A stretch of DNA of 55,920 bases from Bacteroidota bacterium (GCA_005798905.1 SYIK01000015.1:1-55920); one strand, 5' to 3'. Counted from the first letter of the stretch, positions 16,280 to 25,773 are shown. Notes: a model not told the origin generated them from the letters alone. Made by a program: numbers and translations.

Positions 16280-17683
16280 ATGCTTTATGATATTGTAGTT
16301 ATTGGAAGCGGTCCTGGTGGTTATGTTGCAGCCATTCGTGCTTCGCAATTAGGTTTTAAAACAGCAGTTATCGAAAAAGAAAGTTTGGGTGGTATTTGCC
16401 TCAACTGGGGTTGTATTCCTACAAAAGCACTTTTAAAAAGTGCACAAGTTTTGGAAGATATAAAACATGCCAAAGATTTTGGAATTGAAGCAAGTGGTTC
16501 AGCCAATTTCGAAAGTGTAATTAAAAGAAGTCGCGGTGTTGCCGACAAAATGAGCAAAGGCGTAAATTTTTTGATGAAGAAAAATAAAATTGAAGTAATT
16601 ACTGGAACAGGAAAACTAAAAGCAAAAGGCCAAGTAGAAGTTACTGCTGCAGATGGCTCTAAAAAAATAGTTGAAGCAAAACATATTATTATAGCTACAG
16701 GGGGGAGAAGTCGCGAATTGCCAACTATGAAAATTGACGGCAAAAAAATAGTGGGTTACCGAGAAGCAATGACGTTGCCTCAATTACCAAAATCAATTAT
16801 TGTAGTTGGTAGTGGTGCAATTGGTGTGGAGTTTGGTTATTTCTACAACTCAATGGGATCGAAAGTTACGATTGTAGAATTTTTACCAAGAATTGTTCCT
16901 GTGGAAGATGAAGACATTTCGAAAGAGTTGGAAAAAAGTTTCAAAAAGAAAGGAATTGATATTTTGACAAACAGCGAAGTAACAGCAGTAAACACAAGCG
17001 GGACCGGTGTGAAAGCAACCATTAAAACTCCAACAGATCAAATTGAATTGGAAGCAGATGTATTGCTAAGTGCAGTTGGTGTTTCTGCAAATATTGAAAA
17101 TTTGGGATTAGAAGAACTCGGCATTAAAACTGAAAAAGGGAAAGTTTTAGTTGACAAATTTTATCAAACCAATCTTACGGGAATTTATGCCATTGGCGAT
17201 TGTGCACCGGGACAAGCCCTTGCGCATGTTGCATCAAAAGAAGGAATTATTTGTGTAGAAAATATTGGTTACAACGAAAAAAAATACAACCACAAACCGG
17301 AAAGTATTGATTACAACAATGTGCCGGGTTGTACTTATTGTTATCCCGAAATTGCTTCGGTTGGGTTTACAGAAAAACAAGCGAAAGATGCCGGTTACGA
17401 AATTAAAGTTGGAAAATTTCCATTAAGTGCAAGCGGAAAAGCATCAGCTGCCGGCCATACGGAAGGTTTTGTAAAAGTAATTTTCGATGCCAAATACGGC
17501 GAATGGTTGGGTACACACATGATTGGTTACAATGTAACAGAGATTATTGCACAAACTGTAACTGCACGCAAATTGGAAACAACTTATCACGAAGTGCTTA
17601 ATAGTATTCATCCGCATCCAACAATCAGTGAAAGTGTAAAAGATGCAATCGAATTGGCTTACGGCGAAGCAATACATTTATGA
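16280..17683 (+). CDS. lpd: Dihydrolipoyl dehydrogenase (E3)
   Basis: 467 residues. It re-oxidises dihydrolipoamide of 2-oxoacid dehydrogenase complexes and the glycine cleavage system using FAD and NAD+. The N-terminal FAD fold has GSGPGGYVAA (9-18). The redox-active disulfide is C40-C45 in GGICLNWGCIPTK. A second dinucleotide fold VVGSGAIGVEFG binds NAD. The FAD-binding GIYAIGDCA follows. The C-terminal interface supplies the catalytic His in HPHPTISE. A partner E2 is encoded 11 kb away. The stop overlaps the start of the next gene (ATGA), implying translational coupling. Confidence 0.97.
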   Translation: MLYDIVVIGSGPGGYVAAIRASQLGFKTAVIEKESLGGICLNWGCIPTKALLKSAQVLEDIKHAKDFGIEASGSANFESVIKRSRGVADKMSKGVNFLMKKNKIEVITGTGKLKAKGQVEVTAADGSKKIVEAKHIIIATGGRSRELPTMKIDGKKIVGYREAMTLPQLPKSIIVVGSGAIGVEFGYFYNSMGSKVTIVEFLPRIVPVEDEDISKELEKSFKKKGIDILTNSEVTAVNTSGTGVKATIKTPTDQIELEADVLLSAVGVSANIENLGLEELGIKTEKGKVLVDKFYQTNLTGIYAIGDCAPGQALAHVASKEGIICVENIGYNEKKYNHKPESIDYNNVPGCTYCYPEIASVGFTEKQAKDAGYEIKVGKFPLSASGKASAAGHTEGFVKVIFDAKYGEWLGTHMIGYNVTEIIAQTVTARKLETTYHEVLNSIHPHPTISESVKDAIELAYGEAIHL

Positions 17684-18498
17684 TGCAGCAAAAAAAAATA
17701 GTTGCGAATAAACAATTTTTGACTTTCGTTTTTGTTTTCACATTTATTATTGTTGCTTGCAAAAACGAAGACAATAATCAAGCGAATAAAGAAAATCAAA
17801 TTCCGATTTTAAGTTATTCCATTTTAAATTCTTTCCCGCACGACAGCAGTTCTTTTACGCAAGGACTTACATTTTCCAACGGAGAACTTTACGAAGGAAC
17901 CGGTGAATACGACGGTAAATCAAAACTCTTGAAAGTTGATTTAAAAAACGGAAATGCAATTTCTAAAATTACACTTGGTAAACAATTTTTTGGTGAAGGA
18001 ATTGCAATACTGCACGACACAATTTATCAATTGACTTGGCAAAACAAACTTGTTTTTTCTTATTCAATAAAAGATTTTAAAAAGATAAAAGAATTTCCGA
18101 TTGCAACAGAAGGTTGGGGAATAACAACCGATGGAAAAAATTTGATTGTGAGTAATGGATCGGGCAATCTTTATTTTTACGAACCCTCCACTTTTCGATT
18201 ATTACACACTACTGGAATTTTGGAAAATGGAAATCCTGTTTTTAATTTAAATGAATTGGAATTTATTGATGGATTTGTTTATGCCAATCAATGGCAGTAT
18301 CCGTATATTTTAAAAATTGATCCGCAACTTGGAATCGTTGTTGCAAAATATGATTTAACCGAATTATGGAAACGTGTTCAGTTAAAAGATCCGAACGCTG
18401 ATGTGCCCAACGGAATTGCTTACGACGAAACAACCAAGAAAATTTACATCACGGGAAAACGCTGGCCGGAAATTTACGAAGTTTATCTTAGCCAATAA
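17680..18498 (+). CDS. Glutaminyl-peptide cyclotransferase, lipoprotein
   Basis: 272 residues. Lipobox IVAC puts the lipid-bearing Cys at 27, followed by KNEDNNQ. The mature part is the plant/bacterial-type five-bladed propeller glutamine cyclotransferase. Blocks include SFPHDSSSFTQGLTF, LYEGTGEYDGKS, GEGIAILHDTIYQLTW, EGWGITTDGKNLIVSNGSG, FIDGFVYANQWQ and PNGIAYDE. It would convert N-terminal Gln of exported peptides to pyroglutamate in the periplasm or at the outer membrane. Its ATG overlaps the lpd stop by 4 bases although the functions are unrelated. It ends inside a bidirectional terminator. Confidence 0.9.
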   Translation: MMQQKKIVANKQFLTFVFVFTFIIVACKNEDNNQANKENQIPILSYSILNSFPHDSSSFTQGLTFSNGELYEGTGEYDGKSKLLKVDLKNGNAISKITLGKQFFGEGIAILHDTIYQLTWQNKLVFSYSIKDFKKIKEFPIATEGWGITTDGKNLIVSNGSGNLYFYEPSTFRLLHTTGILENGNPVFNLNELEFIDGFVYANQWQYPYILKIDPQLGIVVAKYDLTELWKRVQLKDPNADVPNGIAYDETTKKIYITGKRWPEIYEVYLSQ

Positions 18499-18525
18499 TT
18501 TATATTGAAAAAATATAAATTATTG
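18493..18525. terminator. Bidirectional terminator between convergent genes
   Basis: Perfect 14-bp AT-rich stem (CAATAATTTATATT / AATATAAATTATTG) with loop GAAAA. It contains the stop codons of both the cyclotransferase (+) and the methyltransferase (-) genes. Confidence 0.75.
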
Positions 18526-19396
18526 AACTGCTTCTTTTCGGATTATTCAAAGCTTGCAGATTCGATCGAAGTGCAGTAGCAATTGCAGTGAACCATTTTA
18601 TTTTACCGAATTTAATTTTACTACTAAGCAAGCTAATATAAAAACTATCGAACCACATTGGTTTAATTCCTTCCAACTTAAATTGTTCTTTTTCCATCAT
18701 CGATTTCATACTTTGAAAATTGAAATGATAAAGATGACGTGGCACGTCGTACGCCGCCCAATGTGATTTATAAAATTCTGCATCGAAACAATTTCGATTG
18801 GGGACTGCAATAATTAATTTCCCGTTTTCTTTTAAAAGTTTATGCAGTTGTGCAATCGTTTTTTTTAGCGAATGAACATGCTCCAACACATGCCAAAGTG
18901 TGATAACATCAAACTGTTTTTCTGGCAATTCAAAAAAAATATCTGTTGAAAAAAGCTCAATTTTATTTAATGTAAGTGCCAATTTTCTTGTTTCGGAATC
19001 GGGTTCAATTCCTGTCACATCCCATCCCGATTTTTTCATACTTGCAGCAAAAAATCCGGTACCACAACCCATATCCAACAAAGTTCCTTTTTTTTGTTTC
19101 GTTAGTTTTTCAATCAAATTTTTCTTATTTGAAATAGTAATATTTCGTACAAATTGGTACAATTTATTAATGAAACCTTCCTTGCTATTTGTGTGTGAAA
19201 TGTAATGGGAAGATTTGTAATATTCCCCAATTGTCGCTTCATTTGGCGCATGCTGTGTAAATTGTAGTTGGCAATTTTTACATTCAACTATATTAAATAT
19301 TTTTCCACTTACCGTATTATCAATTGCGGAAAATATTTGTTCAATTTCCGTGGAAGCACAAACAGGACAATGTTGATGATGAATGCTATTGGGCAT
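18500..19396 (-). CDS. Class I SAM-dependent methyltransferase with N-terminal zinc ribbon
   Basis: 298 residues. Residues 1-45 form a zinc ribbon with cysteines 10, 13, 39 and 42 (CPVC and CKNC). The SAM-binding motif I is LLDMGCGTGFFA at 106-117. Further class I blocks are FDVITLWHVLEHV and LLKENGKLIIAVPN. Similar Methyltransf_23 proteins modify sugars or lipids in surface polysaccharide pathways, but the substrate cannot be read here. It lies downstream of the HU-domain gene with an 11-base gap, probably at the end of the TPR/barrel/HU operon. Confidence 0.9.
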   Translation of the reverse strand: MPNSIHHQHCPVCASTEIEQIFSAIDNTVSGKIFNIVECKNCQLQFTQHAPNEATIGEYYKSSHYISHTNSKEGFINKLYQFVRNITISNKKNLIEKLTKQKKGTLLDMGCGTGFFAASMKKSGWDVTGIEPDSETRKLALTLNKIELFSTDIFFELPEKQFDVITLWHVLEHVHSLKKTIAQLHKLLKENGKLIIAVPNRNCFDAEFYKSHWAAYDVPRHLYHFNFQSMKSMMEKEQFKLEGIKPMWFDSFYISLLSSKIKFGKIKWFTAIATALRSNLQALNNPKRSSSIIYIFSI

Positions 19397-19407
19397 AAAG
19401 AAAAAAA

Positions 19408-20022
19408 TTACTTCAAACGAATTTTGGTTTGATTACCAATTGAAGTTGTTGTAAATTTTTTATCGGAAAAATACCAACCAACTATAAGAAAACATACGAT
19501 TGAAAGGCTAATTGCAATTCGCAAAACATAATCAACGGGGTTTTGCTTTTTTGTCAAAAAGGCTTCCATTTCTATCGAAGATCTTTCCGTTTCACCAACT
19601 CGAATAGTGTGTTCTTCTTTCAAGCGAATTACTTTATTTGCCGCAACGGAAAAATCAGTTTGCAATTCATTCGGCAAGTTTTCCATTGTGATTGCACCTT
19701 TTTCATCTCTTTTTAAAATACCAATTTTATCAAAAAGCACTTTCTCTTCTTGCGAAATAGTATTTTTCAAATTCAATGAAAACGCGTTGATTTTTTTTAC
19801 AGCATCCCAAATTTCAATATTCATTTCTTGCGCAAGCCAATTAAATAAACTCTCCGAAGGAGCGTCTTTTGAAGCATCAAAATTGTAATTATAAAACGGT
19901 GCCAAAAAGCGTTTGTTTGCAATATCCAATTGTGCAGGTTGGCGTTGTAATTTTATTGTGCCAATTCCGGGCAAACTAAATTGCTGATGAAGAAGAATAT
20001 ATTTATACAAGATGGATTGCAT
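19408..20022 (-). CDS. Membrane-anchored CCDC81-type HU-domain protein
   Basis: 204 residues. The N-terminal ~130 residues resemble the HU-CCDC81 domain pair known from Bacteroidota SPOR proteins (ILYKYILLHQQFSLPGIGTIKLQRQPAQLDIANKRFLAPF). In those proteins it is a DNA- or protein-binding fold on the cytoplasmic side. One transmembrane helix follows (about 168-187) and then only about 17 basic residues, with no SPOR domain. The ATG at 20022, 8 bases after the barrel gene stop, is preferred to a TTG at 20040. The operon context (TPR protein, barrel, this gene) points to the cell envelope. Topology is unsure because both flanks of the helix are positively charged. Confidence 0.7.
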   Translation of the reverse strand: MQSILYKYILLHQQFSLPGIGTIKLQRQPAQLDIANKRFLAPFYNYNFDASKDAPSESLFNWLAQEMNIEIWDAVKKINAFSLNLKNTISQEEKVLFDKIGILKRDEKGAITMENLPNELQTDFSVAANKVIRLKEEHTIRVGETERSSIEMEAFLTKKQNPVDYVLRIAISLSIVCFLIVGWYFSDKKFTTTSIGNQTKIRLK

Positions 20023-20029
20023 TATTTTT

Positions 20030-21691
20030 TTATTTATCAAACTTAAAAATTACTCCACCCACGAAATTAAAGCCATAGGTCGGAAATAAATTCCATCGCT
20101 GGTATTCTTTATTTAAAATATTGTTGAACTGTGCCCAAAGATTTATTTTTTTTGCAATGCTATATTCAACCCCGGCATTGAAATCTACAGCTCCCGAAAC
20201 TTTTGCATCTTCCCAATTTTGTGTTTTACAATAAGAACTACTCCAAGCAAATAAATCTGATTTCAACCATAAATCATTCATTAATTGATAACGGAAACTG
20301 GTTTTTATTTCCAAAGGAACCAAACCATAAGGTTTTGAATATTGTTTTAAATCAGAATATTGATTGTAAACGATTGTAGTAAGTATCGACATTTTTTCTT
20401 GAACGGTATACCCAAATTCAGCATTAAAATTTAGCACTTTCAATTCTTGTTCATAATAAACAGTGAAAGGGTGTTGAATTAATGGTGGCAATGGTGGCCA
20501 TGAAATATAGTATTTTAAATTTTGTATAAAAAGTGGATGATTCTTATACTTTTGAAATCCAACTTTTGTACTGTAACTAATGTGATTGCCAACTGATCCT
20601 TTAAATCCTGCATATCGTTCTTCGCGCCAAATATTTTTCAAAATCCAAGGTGCTTTAATCCATGGATTTTGAAAAACCAAATTTTGATAGGTTTGTTGTT
20701 CTACAACCCCCACCCATCCTGCTTGAAAAACAAATCGCTTGTCATCCGTACTCACCTCTGCAGTAATATTTGGATAAACTTTGAAAGTATTGTTATCCCA
20801 ATTTGAGTTGAACCCATATTTCAAATTAATTTTTGGCGTTTTAAAATGTGCGAATGCAGAAACTCCCAACAAAATATTTGTAGAATTAGAAACTCCAAAT
20901 TGTGAATAATTTGCATAATTGAAATTGGCTCCTAAATGAAACACTAAAGATTTACTAACATTTTTTGAAAAGGGTGCCCTAAGATTAAAAACCTGTTCGC
21001 TACCGTTGTAAAAATGACTGTCTTTAAAAACATTCACTTCCAATTCCGGTGAATAAATCAATCCGAATTTTGAAAATTTTAAATTGCGATAACTAATTTT
21101 TGAAGTAAAAGATTGAAATTGTTGACGAACAGAATCACCCAAACCAGGATTCATATTTCTATAATATTTATCAATATTTACTCCCAACTTGGCATTCCAC
21201 TCGTGGTTATTTTTTGTTTTATAAAATCCAACAAAATCCAAATTGGATTTGCTAAAATTTTGAAAAGCATCTTTACTTTTTGAAGAAACATGATTTGCAT
21301 AAATATTTAATCCTTTCGAAAATCCATTTCCAAAAGAAAATCCAGATTGCAAATAAGGTGTTTTAAAATTTCCATATCCAATTTTTATGAAATTAGAAAG
21401 AGAAAAAACACCTTCAGAATTTATATAAAGTGCCAATGGTTTTATACTATCGGATTTATAATTAAATGAAAGATTTTGATTCGGAATGGAATAATTCAAT
21501 TTTGGAATACTCGTATCCTTCGCAGCAGGAGATGCTGTGAAATTGATTTTTGCTGTTTCCTTTATTGCTGGTTTAAATGCAGAAGTAATCTCAACTGTTT
21601 TCTTTTTTAAAGAATCGTGCTGCGCATGCAAAGGCATTTTTGCAATAAGTATGCTAAAAATTAAAATCAATAAATATTTGTTGTTTTTCAT
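20030..21691 (-). CDS. Outer-membrane beta-barrel protein (TonB-receptor-like)
   Basis: 553 residues with a signal peptide (1-23, ending HAQ). A plug-like N-terminal stretch (KKTVEITSAFKPAIKETAKINFTASP) precedes about 16-20 amphipathic, aromatic strands that fill the rest of the protein. The C terminus has NFVGGVIFKF followed by DK, close to the usual barrel-end signature. It lacks a clear TonB box and a full plug, so it is a receptor relative or a structural barrel. It lies 21 bases after the 1006-residue TPR gene and 8 bases before the HU-domain gene, so the three are one operon. The ligand is unknown. Confidence 0.75.
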   Translation of the reverse strand: MKNNKYLLILIFSILIAKMPLHAQHDSLKKKTVEITSAFKPAIKETAKINFTASPAAKDTSIPKLNYSIPNQNLSFNYKSDSIKPLALYINSEGVFSLSNFIKIGYGNFKTPYLQSGFSFGNGFSKGLNIYANHVSSKSKDAFQNFSKSNLDFVGFYKTKNNHEWNAKLGVNIDKYYRNMNPGLGDSVRQQFQSFTSKISYRNLKFSKFGLIYSPELEVNVFKDSHFYNGSEQVFNLRAPFSKNVSKSLVFHLGANFNYANYSQFGVSNSTNILLGVSAFAHFKTPKINLKYGFNSNWDNNTFKVYPNITAEVSTDDKRFVFQAGWVGVVEQQTYQNLVFQNPWIKAPWILKNIWREERYAGFKGSVGNHISYSTKVGFQKYKNHPLFIQNLKYYISWPPLPPLIQHPFTVYYEQELKVLNFNAEFGYTVQEKMSILTTIVYNQYSDLKQYSKPYGLVPLEIKTSFRYQLMNDLWLKSDLFAWSSSYCKTQNWEDAKVSGAVDFNAGVEYSIAKKINLWAQFNNILNKEYQRWNLFPTYGFNFVGGVIFKFDK

Positions 21692-21712
21692 TTTCTTTTA
21701 AAGATTTTAAGT

Positions 21713-24700
21713 TCACTCTCCTATTTTGCTGATTTTCTTTTCTTCCGCAATTACGGCATTCAATTTTGTTTGTGCTTCCATTTTTATTTCTTCTAAATTG
21801 GAATTATCAACCACACTTTGATAAGTTGCTTTTGCATTAAAATAATCCTTTTGTTTAAAATAAATATCGCCCAATAAAACGTACGCTTTCGTTACCCAAT
21901 AATTGTATGAACCTGATTTTTTAATTACTTCAAAAGCTGCTTTTTCCGACTCAGCAATATTATTTAACAACAAAAAACAGTTGGCAATTTCATAGCGTGC
22001 TTCCGCTGCCAGTGCTGCTTTGTTGAACACAATTACGATTTTGTAGTTTTCAATTGCATTTTCAAATTGATTTTTTTCGTGCGCAATTTTTGCAAAAACA
22101 ATATTCGCCAAAGCTTTATCGTCGGCACTGCTTCCTGACATTACAATCAATTCTTTTGCATTGTTTTCATTCCATTTTTTTTGCTGAAATTGGCTTCGCA
22201 ATAATCCGCGCAATGCTTCCAATCTTATTTCTTGCGAACCGGTTATTTGTTTCAATTTTTCATAATACGATTCGGCAATTTCATAATTCTTTTTTTCAAA
22301 AAAATAAATTCTTGCTGCTTGCAACATTGCATCTTCAGCAAATTTGTTGGGTGCTCGTTTAGCAACTTCTTCGTAAACTTTTAATGCATTACTAATATCT
22401 TTTTGCTCGGAATAGATTTCTCCAAGCAAAAAATTAGCTTCAATTGAATTTATGCCGTTGGGAAATTTTTCCAAATAATTAATAATGGAAGTTAGTGCAG
22501 CTTCATTTTCATTTTCATACAAATTGAATGCAGTTTTCCAAGTCAATGAATCTTCCAGTTCCACAGTTAACGGTTTCCCAATTTCGCGCATGTAAACAAA
22601 ATAATCTTCCGACTTTCCTTCTTCCACATAAATTGCTTTAATATTTTCCTGTGCATCTTCGGTTTCCAATGAATTGGGAAATAGCTGCACCAAATCTTTG
22701 TATTGTTTAAGCGCTTCTTTGTTGTTATTCAAATTATAATAAGCAATTCCCAACTTCAACAAAGCCGCAGGCTTTAAGTTATTTTGATTTTCCAACTTCA
22801 ACACCTCATTCAAATACGTAATTGCATTTCTAAAATTTTCATCGGCTAAAAAAGTATTCGCCAATTCCATATTTGCATCGGCAACAAAATTGGATGATGG
22901 AAAATTTTGAATCAACTCATTCAATAAATTTATTTTATCCGTAGAGTTTTTAATGCCGGAAATCATTGCAGTTTGAAAAAGTGCGTAATCGGCCGCTGGC
23001 CACGAATTGTTTATAGCTTGCGCATAGTTTACTTTTGCCTTTTCATAACTACGATTCATAAAATAACAATCCCCGCTTCGCAAAATGGCATCCTGAAAAA
23101 TTGCATTGTTATTTTTTTCAACAGTTTTTGTAACCGCTTCAAAATATTTCAATGCCATTTCATAATTCGTTTTTTGAAAATAGCAGTAACCCAAATTATA
23201 GCGAGCCGTCAAAACAGTTGCATCGCCATTTTCTGAATTATTTGTAGTTAAAAATTTGTTATAAAAAAGAATCGCATCGTCGAATTGATTTTTTCTAAAC
23301 ACAATTTCTCCTTTCCAAAAATTAACAATAGCAATCAACGATTTGTTGGTAGCAGTTTTCAACGCTTTATCTAATAACGCATTGGCATCTTCTAAATTTC
23401 CATCATTGATTAACTCAGTTGCTCGGCCAAACAATATTTTTGGATAAATTATTTTTGAATTACCTGAAACTTCATCCATACTTTCCAATAAAGAAAGCGA
23501 CTCTTTATAATTATTGTTATTAGCTAAAACAGCAACCAATAAATCTTTGGCTTCATTTGTATAAATTGAATTGGTGTACTTATTTAAAAAATCATTTAGG
23601 CTTTTCAAAGCTTCTTCTTCGTACCCTAATTCGTAAGAAAGTTTTGCATAGTTAAATTTCGAAATTTCTTTTTGAGTTGAATTGCTGCTGTTGGATGCAC
23701 AAAATAAAAAAGCATTGCGGCTATTTGATTTTTCGCCAACTTTCAAATAAGAATCGCCCAACAAATACATAGCATGCTGGCTCAAGGAATCTTCCTTTCC
23801 TCCAAGTTGTTTAAACCCTTCAACTGCTTTTCGAAATTGGCGTGTTTGAAAATAGGCATACGAGAGTTCATACAAATTTTCTCGCGTTATTTTAGGCGCT
23901 TTATTTACATATTCTTCTAAATAAATAACCACTTTTCCAAATTCGCCTAATTCAAAATATCCATGTCCAAGTAATTGTTGAAATTCAAGTAAATAAAATT
24001 GAGTTACTTCAGATTTTATTTTAAGCTCTGCATAACTAAGTGCTTCTTTTTTTTCCCCTTGCAAATAAAGTAGCTGGGCAATATAATACGGAACAATTGT
24101 TTCGTATTCTTTTTCGTTTTCAATTAATTTAAAACTTTCTAATGCCGAAGCATATTTTTTTTCTTTGAAAGAAAGAAATCCATAATAATAATTTGCTGCT
24201 GCATAATTCGGGCTTTCTTTTATTTGTCGAACACTGTTGAATAATTCGATTGCTTCTGAAAAGCGTTGCAAAACAAAATAAGAATATCCTTTGTGAAATT
24301 TTAATTCACCAATTTGCCGATTCGAAAGATTTGCAATATTGCTCGCTTCGTAAAAAGGAACGGCTGCGGCAAAATTTTGTTGCCGATAATAATATTCTGC
24401 TAAATGAAATTGCATTTGTTGTACACGAGCATTATTTTTTTCTAATGCAATAAAATCGAGTGCATTCGAAATTGAAATGGCTTCATTTTGTTTTAAGCCA
24501 CATACAATATTGTAAAATTGAATTTCTTGCGTTAAAATTTCATCGCTGCTTTCCGCCAATTCCTTTTGGAGATTTTTAAATATGGGATAAGCAAGACTAT
24601 ACTCTTCCTTTTGAAAAAAATCTTTAGCAAGTTTAACCTGAATTTGCGGATCGTTATAAATTTTTGTTTGTTGAGAAAAAAGAGAAGAAAAGAAAGCTGC

Positions 24701-24733
24701 AACGCAGAAAACCAGCAAACTAAAAAACTTCAT
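21713..24733 (-). CDS. Large periplasmic TPR-repeat protein
   Basis: 1006 residues with a signal peptide (1-20, SSLFSQ). Nearly the whole mature chain is tandem tetratricopeptide repeats of 34-36 residues; examples are AAANYYYGFLSFKEKKYASALESF, ARYNLGYCYFQKTNYEMALKYFEA and AAEARYEIANCFLLLNNIAESEKAAFE. I count at least 15 recognisable units. No catalytic motif is seen. Such proteins scaffold complexes in the periplasm. The adjoining beta-barrel and HU-domain membrane protein suggest a trans-envelope assembly, which is an inference from gene order only. It is divergent from doxX across a 174-base spacer. Confidence 0.85.
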   Translation of the reverse strand: MKFFSLLVFCVAAFFSSLFSQQTKIYNDPQIQVKLAKDFFQKEEYSLAYPIFKNLQKELAESSDEILTQEIQFYNIVCGLKQNEAISISNALDFIALEKNNARVQQMQFHLAEYYYRQQNFAAAVPFYEASNIANLSNRQIGELKFHKGYSYFVLQRFSEAIELFNSVRQIKESPNYAAANYYYGFLSFKEKKYASALESFKLIENEKEYETIVPYYIAQLLYLQGEKKEALSYAELKIKSEVTQFYLLEFQQLLGHGYFELGEFGKVVIYLEEYVNKAPKITRENLYELSYAYFQTRQFRKAVEGFKQLGGKEDSLSQHAMYLLGDSYLKVGEKSNSRNAFLFCASNSSNSTQKEISKFNYAKLSYELGYEEEALKSLNDFLNKYTNSIYTNEAKDLLVAVLANNNNYKESLSLLESMDEVSGNSKIIYPKILFGRATELINDGNLEDANALLDKALKTATNKSLIAIVNFWKGEIVFRKNQFDDAILFYNKFLTTNNSENGDATVLTARYNLGYCYFQKTNYEMALKYFEAVTKTVEKNNNAIFQDAILRSGDCYFMNRSYEKAKVNYAQAINNSWPAADYALFQTAMISGIKNSTDKINLLNELIQNFPSSNFVADANMELANTFLADENFRNAITYLNEVLKLENQNNLKPAALLKLGIAYYNLNNNKEALKQYKDLVQLFPNSLETEDAQENIKAIYVEEGKSEDYFVYMREIGKPLTVELEDSLTWKTAFNLYENENEAALTSIINYLEKFPNGINSIEANFLLGEIYSEQKDISNALKVYEEVAKRAPNKFAEDAMLQAARIYFFEKKNYEIAESYYEKLKQITGSQEIRLEALRGLLRSQFQQKKWNENNAKELIVMSGSSADDKALANIVFAKIAHEKNQFENAIENYKIVIVFNKAALAAEARYEIANCFLLLNNIAESEKAAFEVIKKSGSYNYWVTKAYVLLGDIYFKQKDYFNAKATYQSVVDNSNLEEIKMEAQTKLNAVIAEEKKISKIGE

Positions 24734-24815
24734 ATTTATAAAATTTAACTAATGGGTATAAACGTTGTAAAGATTAAAAATATTTTACCTGACACCAAAC
24801 TACATTTCGAACAAC

Positions 24816-24824
24816 TGTGGATAA
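24816..24824 (-). promoter_or_regulatory. Perfect DnaA box in a divergent spacer
   Basis: TTATCCACA on the minus strand, a 9/9 match to the DnaA consensus, alone in the spacer between the TPR gene and doxX. No cluster of boxes or AT-rich unwinding array was seen, so it is not by itself an origin. Confidence 0.4.
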
Positions 24825-24907
24825 CTGAAGACGCTTTAACATTTTATTAATATTTGACATGCAATTGCTTTTATGTAACATTGTGCATAAAATAAAAACT
24901 ATTTGCT

Positions 24908-25318
24908 ATGAGAAAATTATTCAGCACACGCTATTCCGAAACAGGAATTGCAATAAGTATGTTTTTAATTAGAATTACTTTTGGATTTCTACTTTTTTTA
25001 AACCATGGTTTACCCAAGTTGATGAAATTTGAATCTATGAAAGATTCATTTCCTGACCCTTTCAATATGGGAAACACTTCAAGTTTATTACTCGTCATCT
25101 TCGCAGAAGTATTTTGTACAATTTTGCTTGTTATGGGTTTATTGAGCCGACTATCTTCATTTGCGTTAGTTGTATTATTTGTTGTTGCGGCATTTATCAT
25201 TCATAAAGCCGACCCAATTTCACAAAAAGAATCTGCATTTCTTTACCTCTCTGCATTTTCAGCCGTATTGCTTTGCGGACCGGGAAAATGGAGTATTGAT
25301 AATTTAATAAGTAAATAA
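24908..25318 (+). CDS. DoxX family membrane protein
   Basis: 136 residues with four predicted transmembrane helices (about 14-34, 57-77, 80-97 and 110-128). It carries DoxX-type features: GFLLFLNHGLPKLMKFESM after helix 1, then the FAEVFCTILLVMGLLSRL helix and a final SAVLLCGPGKWSIDN. Family members sit in the inner membrane; links to oxidoreductases and redox stress have been proposed, but no general reaction is defined. It is followed after 3 bases by the thioesterase gene and they are probably co-transcribed. Confidence 0.88.
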   Translation: MRKLFSTRYSETGIAISMFLIRITFGFLLFLNHGLPKLMKFESMKDSFPDPFNMGNTSSLLLVIFAEVFCTILLVMGLLSRLSSFALVVLFVVAAFIIHKADPISQKESAFLYLSAFSAVLLCGPGKWSIDNLISK

Positions 25319-25321
25319 TAA

Positions 25322-25732
25322 ATGTTCGTATCCGAAACGCAAATTAGAGTTCGCTATGCCGATACCGACCAAATGGGCGTAGTTTATCATAGCAATTATT
25401 TTGATTATTTCGAAGTTGGGCGTGCAGAAGCAATTCGCCAACTTGGATTTACCTATGCACAAATGGAAGATGATGGAATTTGTATGCCTATAGTGGATGC
25501 ACATGCACGTTTTCTGCGACCAGCTTTGTACGACAATCTACTTACAGTTAAAACAACGTTGAAAGAATTACCGATTCATCATAAAATAGAATTTCACCAC
25601 GAAATTTATAATGAAAAAAATGAATTGCTTTGCTCTGGAAAAATTATTTTATACTTAATGGAAAAAAGTGTTATGAAAAGAAGTGTACTACCTGAAGTTT
25701 TAAGAAAAATGCTTCTTCCTTATTTTCAATAA
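25322..25732 (+). CDS. YbgC-type acyl-CoA thioesterase (4HBT hotdog fold)
   Basis: 136 residues. The hotdog active-site segment is VRYADTDQMGVVYHSNYFDYFEVGRAEAI, with the catalytic Asp at position 16 and the conserved YHSNY. It hydrolyses acyl-CoA thioesters in the cytoplasm. In proteobacteria ybgC sits with tol-pal; here it is paired with doxX, so the envelope link does not follow from context. ATG at 25322 is 3 bases after the doxX stop. Confidence 0.93.
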   Translation: MFVSETQIRVRYADTDQMGVVYHSNYFDYFEVGRAEAIRQLGFTYAQMEDDGICMPIVDAHARFLRPALYDNLLTVKTTLKELPIHHKIEFHHEIYNEKNELLCSGKIILYLMEKSVMKRSVLPEVLRKMLLPYFQ

Positions 25733-25737
25733 TTTTA

Positions 25738-25773
25738 GTTTTGGGTAATTATTTATTTCAAATTATCCAAAAC
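25738..25773. terminator. Possible bidirectional terminator between thioesterase and PBP4 genes
   Basis: A 13-bp stem (GTTTTGGGTAATT / AATTATCCAAAAC, including one G-U pair) with a 10-base loop lies across the convergent gene ends. U-tracts are poor on both sides. Confidence 0.45.

Noticed and set aside
24816-24824. Chromosome origin near the DnaA box.
   Set aside because: Only one perfect box and no repeated boxes, AT-rich array or dnaA/dnaN/gidA-type genes nearby. A weak second match at 33880 lies inside the EamA coding region.
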